DNA from: Microlunatus antarcticus
GTDB lineage: Bacteria; Actinomycetota; Actinomycetes; Propionibacteriales; Propionibacteriaceae
Direction of reading: 5' to 3'
Length of the DNA: 64,000 bases
NCBI RefSeq assembly: GCF_014193425.1
Contig: NZ_JACHZG010000001.1
Location: 3,162,001 to 3,226,000, forward strand
Shown: piece after piece, positions 61,189 through 64,000 of the stretch
Layout of the letters: each line of letters opens with the position of its first letter
Position numbering within the stretch: position 1 is the first letter of the stretch
Position numbers and translations under genes: made by a program
Notes under the pieces: generated by a model
The model's database searches: none
What the model was told of the DNA's origin: nothing
Seen by the model: only the letters and a program-made list of their open reading frames with translations

Positions 61189-62127
61189 TCAGGCCCCTTC
61201 CAGCTGGCTGGACGTCGCGTCGCCGCCGAGGCGGCGCAGCAGCAGGGCGAGCGCCAGACCGACGAGCACGAGGATGCAGGCGATGGCGCTGGCCGGGCCC
61301 ATGAGGTTGGCCTGGAACCCGGTGATGTACATCGACAGCGCGAGCACCCGGGTGGCGTCGCCCGGGCCCCCGGCGGTCAGCACGAAGATCAGGTCGAAGA
61401 AGGTCAGCGACCCGACGACCATGAGCGTGGACGACGTGATGATCGTGTACTTCAGCTGCGGCAGCGTGATGCTGAAGAACTGACGCACCCGGCCCGCACC
61501 GTCGATCAGCGCGGCCTCGTACATCGTCACCGGGATCTGCCGGACGCCGCCCTGGTAGATCAGCGCGTGGAACGGGATGAACTGCCAGGAGACGACGAAG
61601 ATCACGACGCCGACCGCGAGGTAGGGCCGACCGAGCCAGTCCTGCGCCAGGAACGGCAGGTGCAGGCCTGCGCCCAGCCCGAAGTTCGGGTCGAGCAGCG
61701 CCTTGTACGTGATCGCCAGCGCGGCGGAGCTCAGCAGCAGCGGGATGAAGTAGAGCACCGCGAGGAGCTCGCGGTAGCGCTGCTGACCGGCCAGGAACGC
61801 CCCGAGCAGGATGCTCATCGGCGTCTGGACGATCCAGGTCAGCGCCATCACGAGGAACGTGACCCACAGCGCGTGCGGCAGCCCAGGGTCGGTGAGGACC
61901 GCCTTCCAGCTGGTGAGGCCGGAGGGCCGGATCTCCCCGATGCCGTCCCAGGTGGTGAAGGACAGCACCAGCACCCCGATCAGGGGGATGACGCCGAAGG
62001 CCACGAACATCAGCAGGGCCGGCAGCGCCATCCAGGTGAGCGAACGCTCCCGGATGCCGCTGCCGCCGCCTGCCGACGCGCTGCTGGCCGGCGCCGACTG
62101 CAGAGCCGCCGGAGCCAGCGCGGTCAC
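61189..62127 (-). CDS. Carbohydrate ABC transporter permease (MalF type)
   Basis: 312 residues, six membrane helices, with the EAA loop YEAALIDGAGRVRQFFSITL near residue 215. The GTG overlaps the binding-protein stop as GTGA. The N-terminal 28 residues are Ala/Ser-rich. Genetic linkage to a xylosidase and xylA suggests a xylo-oligosaccharide substrate. Confidence 0.93.
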   Translation of the reverse strand: MTALAPAALQSAPASSASAGGGSGIRERSLTWMALPALLMFVAFGVIPLIGVLVLSFTTWDGIGEIRPSGLTSWKAVLTDPGLPHALWVTFLVMALTWIVQTPMSILLGAFLAGQQRYRELLAVLYFIPLLLSSAALAITYKALLDPNFGLGAGLHLPFLAQDWLGRPYLAVGVVIFVVSWQFIPFHALIYQGGVRQIPVTMYEAALIDGAGRVRQFFSITLPQLKYTIITSSTLMVVGSLTFFDLIFVLTAGGPGDATRVLALSMYITGFQANLMGPASAIACILVLVGLALALLLRRLGGDATSSQLEGA

Positions 62128-63497
62128 TGCCCGATGACCTTGTTCATGTTGTCGACCCACTCCTGGGGCGTGATCGAGAGCTGGAACAGCTTCGCGATGT
62201 TGTCCAGGAGGGTCTCGGCCGCGTTGGCGGGCAGCGCCTGGTCCCACGACTGCGCGAAGGACTTGGCGTTGCTGGCGGTGTCGTAGATGAAGTTCAGGAA
62301 CGGCGCGTCCGCGCCGCTGAACTGGGCGTTCGAGCCCTTGACGATCGCCACGCTGCCGGAGTCGGCCCACGCCTTGATCTCGGTGTCGTCCAGCACGCTG
62401 GTCGAGAAGAACTTCTTGGCCGTGTTCTTCTCGGCGTCCGACGCCTTGGCGGAGATCGAGTAGTACTGCGCCGGGTTGCCCACGGTGTTGGTCGGGTCGC
62501 CCTTGCCGCCGGTGACGGCCGGGAAGTTCCCGTAGCCGAGGTTGCCGCCGCTGACGAAGTCGCCGCCGTCGGCCTTCATGGTGCCGTAGGTCCAGGCGCC
62601 GTGGACCATCATCGCGGCCTTGCCGGTGTAGAGCAGGGCCAGGTCGGCGTTGGAGTCGGCGGTGATCGAGGAGAAGCCCTTGATGAAGCCGTTCGCCTTC
62701 ACCAGGTCCTGGATCTTGGTCAGCATGTCGAGCACCGCGGGGTCGGACCACGCGCCGGCCTTGCCGGAGAAGGCGTTCTGGAAGACCTCCGGGCCCGCGA
62801 TGCGGTCGAGCAGGAACTCGAGCCACATCATGTTGGTCCAGCGGGACTGGCCGCCGAGGGAGAACGGCGCGATGCCCGCGTCGTTGAACTTCGGGACCAG
62901 GGCCATGATGTCGTCCCACGTCTGCGGGGGCTGCACGCCGACCTTGTCGAAGACCTTCTTGTTCCAGTAGAAGACGATCGGGGTGACCGTCTCGGCCGGC
63001 ATCGCGTAGATCTTGCCGTCGACCGAGGCCGCCTCGAAGGCGGACGGGAAGAGCCGGTCCTTGACCGCGGCGTTCTCGGAGAAGAACGACGTCAGGTCCT
63101 CGACCTGGTTGTTCTTCACGTACTCGCGGAGGCCACCGCCGCCCCAGCCCCAGATGATCGACGGGCCCTGGCCCGCGCCGATGGCGGTCTTGATCTTGGT
63201 CTTGTACGCGTCGTTCTGGAACTCGGTGTACTTGATGGCGGCGTCGGGGTTGGCCGTGTTGAAGCGCTTGACCGTGGCCTCACGGATGGCCTGCTGCGGC
63301 TGGCCGCTCAGGAACCAGTAGCTGGCCGCACCGGTGCCGGCGGCCGCGCCGCCACCGCCCGCGCTGCCGCCCGCACCCGGGGTGGTGGGCTGGGTGCCGC
63401 CGCCGCACGCGGCGAGGGTGCCGACCGCCGAGGCGCTCAGACCGGCCAGGCCGGCCAGCTTGAGGAAGCCGCGACGCGAGGTGTTGCTGGGATCCAC
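62124..63497 (-). CDS. Sugar-binding lipoprotein of an ABC transporter
   Basis: 457 residues of the extracellular solute-binding family 1. The signal has a twin-arginine motif (SRRGFLKLAG) and a lipobox LAAC with Cys31, so it is a Tat-routed lipoprotein. A Gly/Ala-rich linker follows, then the two-lobed binding domain. The GTG has TAGGAG upstream. A TTGACA/TACGTT promoter lies about 90 bp upstream. It is the first gene of the sugar locus. Confidence 0.93.
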   Translation of the reverse strand: MDPSNTSRRGFLKLAGLAGLSASAVGTLAACGGGTQPTTPGAGGSAGGGGAAAGTGAASYWFLSGQPQQAIREATVKRFNTANPDAAIKYTEFQNDAYKTKIKTAIGAGQGPSIIWGWGGGGLREYVKNNQVEDLTSFFSENAAVKDRLFPSAFEAASVDGKIYAMPAETVTPIVFYWNKKVFDKVGVQPPQTWDDIMALVPKFNDAGIAPFSLGGQSRWTNMMWLEFLLDRIAGPEVFQNAFSGKAGAWSDPAVLDMLTKIQDLVKANGFIKGFSSITADSNADLALLYTGKAAMMVHGAWTYGTMKADGGDFVSGGNLGYGNFPAVTGGKGDPTNTVGNPAQYYSISAKASDAEKNTAKKFFSTSVLDDTEIKAWADSGSVAIVKGSNAQFSGADAPFLNFIYDTASNAKSFAQSWDQALPANAAETLLDNIAKLFQLSITPQEWVDNMNKVIGQ

Positions 63498-63587
63498 TCT
63501 GATCTCCTAGATGAGCGCGGCCGGTGCCGCGGTGTGAACGATGCGACGGAACACCACAGAGATGTTTCGCTCAATGCTGCTCGATTT

Positions 63588-63617
63588 AACGTAAGTTCGC
63601 GAGACCGAGCCTGTCAA
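63588..63617 (-). promoter_or_regulatory. Promoter of the sugar-uptake operon
   Basis: On the minus strand TTGACA (63612-63617) is followed after 18 nt by TACGTT (63588-63593). The predicted leader is about 80 nt and ends at TAGGAG. This is the clearest -35/-10 pair in the window. Confidence 0.65.
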
Positions 63618-63671
63618 GGGCGCCCCGCATGTCGTCACCGGAGTGTTGTCACTGCAGCGGTCTGCGCTCGC

Positions 63672-63683
63672 GGGAACGTTCCC
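63672..63683. promoter_or_regulatory. Candidate LacI-type operator 1
   Basis: GGGAACGTTCCC is a perfect 12-bp palindrome with the central AACGTT typical of LacI/PurR operators. It lies in the divergent region between the binding-protein and LacI genes. Confidence 0.5.
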
Positions 63684-63712
63684 ACGCCCAGTGTGCAACA
63701 TCCGGGGTCCCA

Positions 63713-63727
63713 GGGGAAGTGTTCCCC
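63713..63727. promoter_or_regulatory. Candidate operator 2
   Basis: GGGGAA-GTG-TTCCCC resembles operator 1 with one extra central base; the centres are about 42 bp apart, near four helical turns. Confidence 0.4.
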
Positions 63728-63789
63728 GGTCCGCGTGTCCATCCCGGCGTTTTCTGCTCGCGCTCGTGGATCTGAGGCGCTACTGTGAC

Positions 63790-63801
63790 CGAAACTTTTC
63801 G
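63790..63801. promoter_or_regulatory. Candidate operator 3 at the LacI gene
   Basis: CGAAA-CT-TTTCG lies directly before the ribosome site of the LacI gene, where binding would block its own expression. TCGAGCAG, which follows it, also occurs on the minus strand at the start of the sugar operon leader. Confidence 0.4.
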
Positions 63802-63817
63802 AGCAGAAGGGGTGCCC

Positions 63818-64000
63818 ATGAGTAGCCGCGCCACCCTGGCCGACGTCGCGAGCGCCGTGGGGGTCTCGGTCGCCACCGTGTCCAAGGTCCTCAACGACCA
63901 CGCGGACGTCGCGCCCGGCACCCGTCGTCGCGTGCAGCAGCAGCTGCGGGACTCCTCCTACCGCGTCACCGGCAACGGCCGGCGCCGCTCGCGCCTCGAG
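63818..64000 (+). CDS. LacI family regulator, cut by the window end
   Basis: The first 61 residues are visible. The helix-turn-helix is TLADVASAVGVSVATVSKVL (6-25). A hinge region begins near residue 50 but has an unusual Arg-rich run (GNGRRRSR). AGAAGGGG precedes the ATG. It is divergent from the sugar-uptake operon and is its probable regulator. Confidence 0.88.
   Translation, partial: MSSRATLADVASAVGVSVATVSKVLNDHADVAPGTRRRVQQQLRDSSYRVTGNGRRRSRLE

Overview
The window is about 70% GC with dense, short-spaced genes on both strands, many GTG starts and many GTGA/ATGA stop-start overlaps. Gene content points to an actinomycete: the block rpsB-tsf-pyrH-frr-cdsA-rlmN, DUF3097, DUF3099, an actinobacterial MoaA and several Tat-exported phosphatases. 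A member of the Propionibacteriales (Microlunatus/Friedmanniella-like) would fit, but this is inferred from style and gene order, not from a search. At least sixteen genes have a TANNNT hexamer 6-7 nt before the start codon and no Shine-Dalgarno sequence, so leaderless transcripts appear common; I used this to choose several starts.

Layout. 1-11 kb holds a Tat-exported metallophosphoesterase, two SDR proteins (one with its catalytic Tyr and Lys replaced), an epimerase-like protein, a WYL regulator divergent from a PhnB-like VOC protein, a YczE membrane protein, a DinB protein, and a coupled MBL hydrolase/Gfo-Idh-MocA pair. 11-17.4 kb has a NarL-type two-component system whose kinase seems to be preceded by a 9-codon leaderless ORF, membrane proteins, and a compact HTH/nucleotidyltransferase pair (probable toxin-antitoxin) lying between 41-bp direct repeats of the end of a DUF2834 gene. 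17.4-32 kb carries a LacI regulator, PhoD phosphatase, DUF3097, a PRISE-type reductase, an IdnD-like dehydrogenase, an MFS exporter, malQ and a large coiled-coil protein with Glu-Pro repeats.

32-34.6 kb has an amidohydrolase coupled to a glutamine-synthetase-like protein, a FluG-like pair. 35-40.4 kb is the translation/phospholipid block, transcribed leftward from rpsB. Upstream of rpsB lie two DnaA-box-like 9-mers and a gene for a secreted protein with two M23 domains. 42-56 kb holds xerC, a lactonase-like propeller, def, a SpoU methyltransferase, a YbaK protein, TauE, an SPFH/NfeD pair, an ABC ATPase, an acetyltransferase/methyltransferase pair, fabG-fabI and moaA.

56-64 kb is a sugar catabolic locus. 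A divergent LacI gene, cut by the window end, faces a lipoprotein binding protein, two permeases, a GH120-like beta-helix beta-xylosidase without a signal peptide, and xylA. Together these suggest uptake of xylo-oligosaccharides, intracellular hydrolysis to xylose and isomerisation to xylulose; no xylulokinase is present. LacI-type palindromes and a classical -35/-10 promoter lie in the divergent intergenic region. I saw no rRNA, tRNA, CRISPR array, insertion sequence or prophage.
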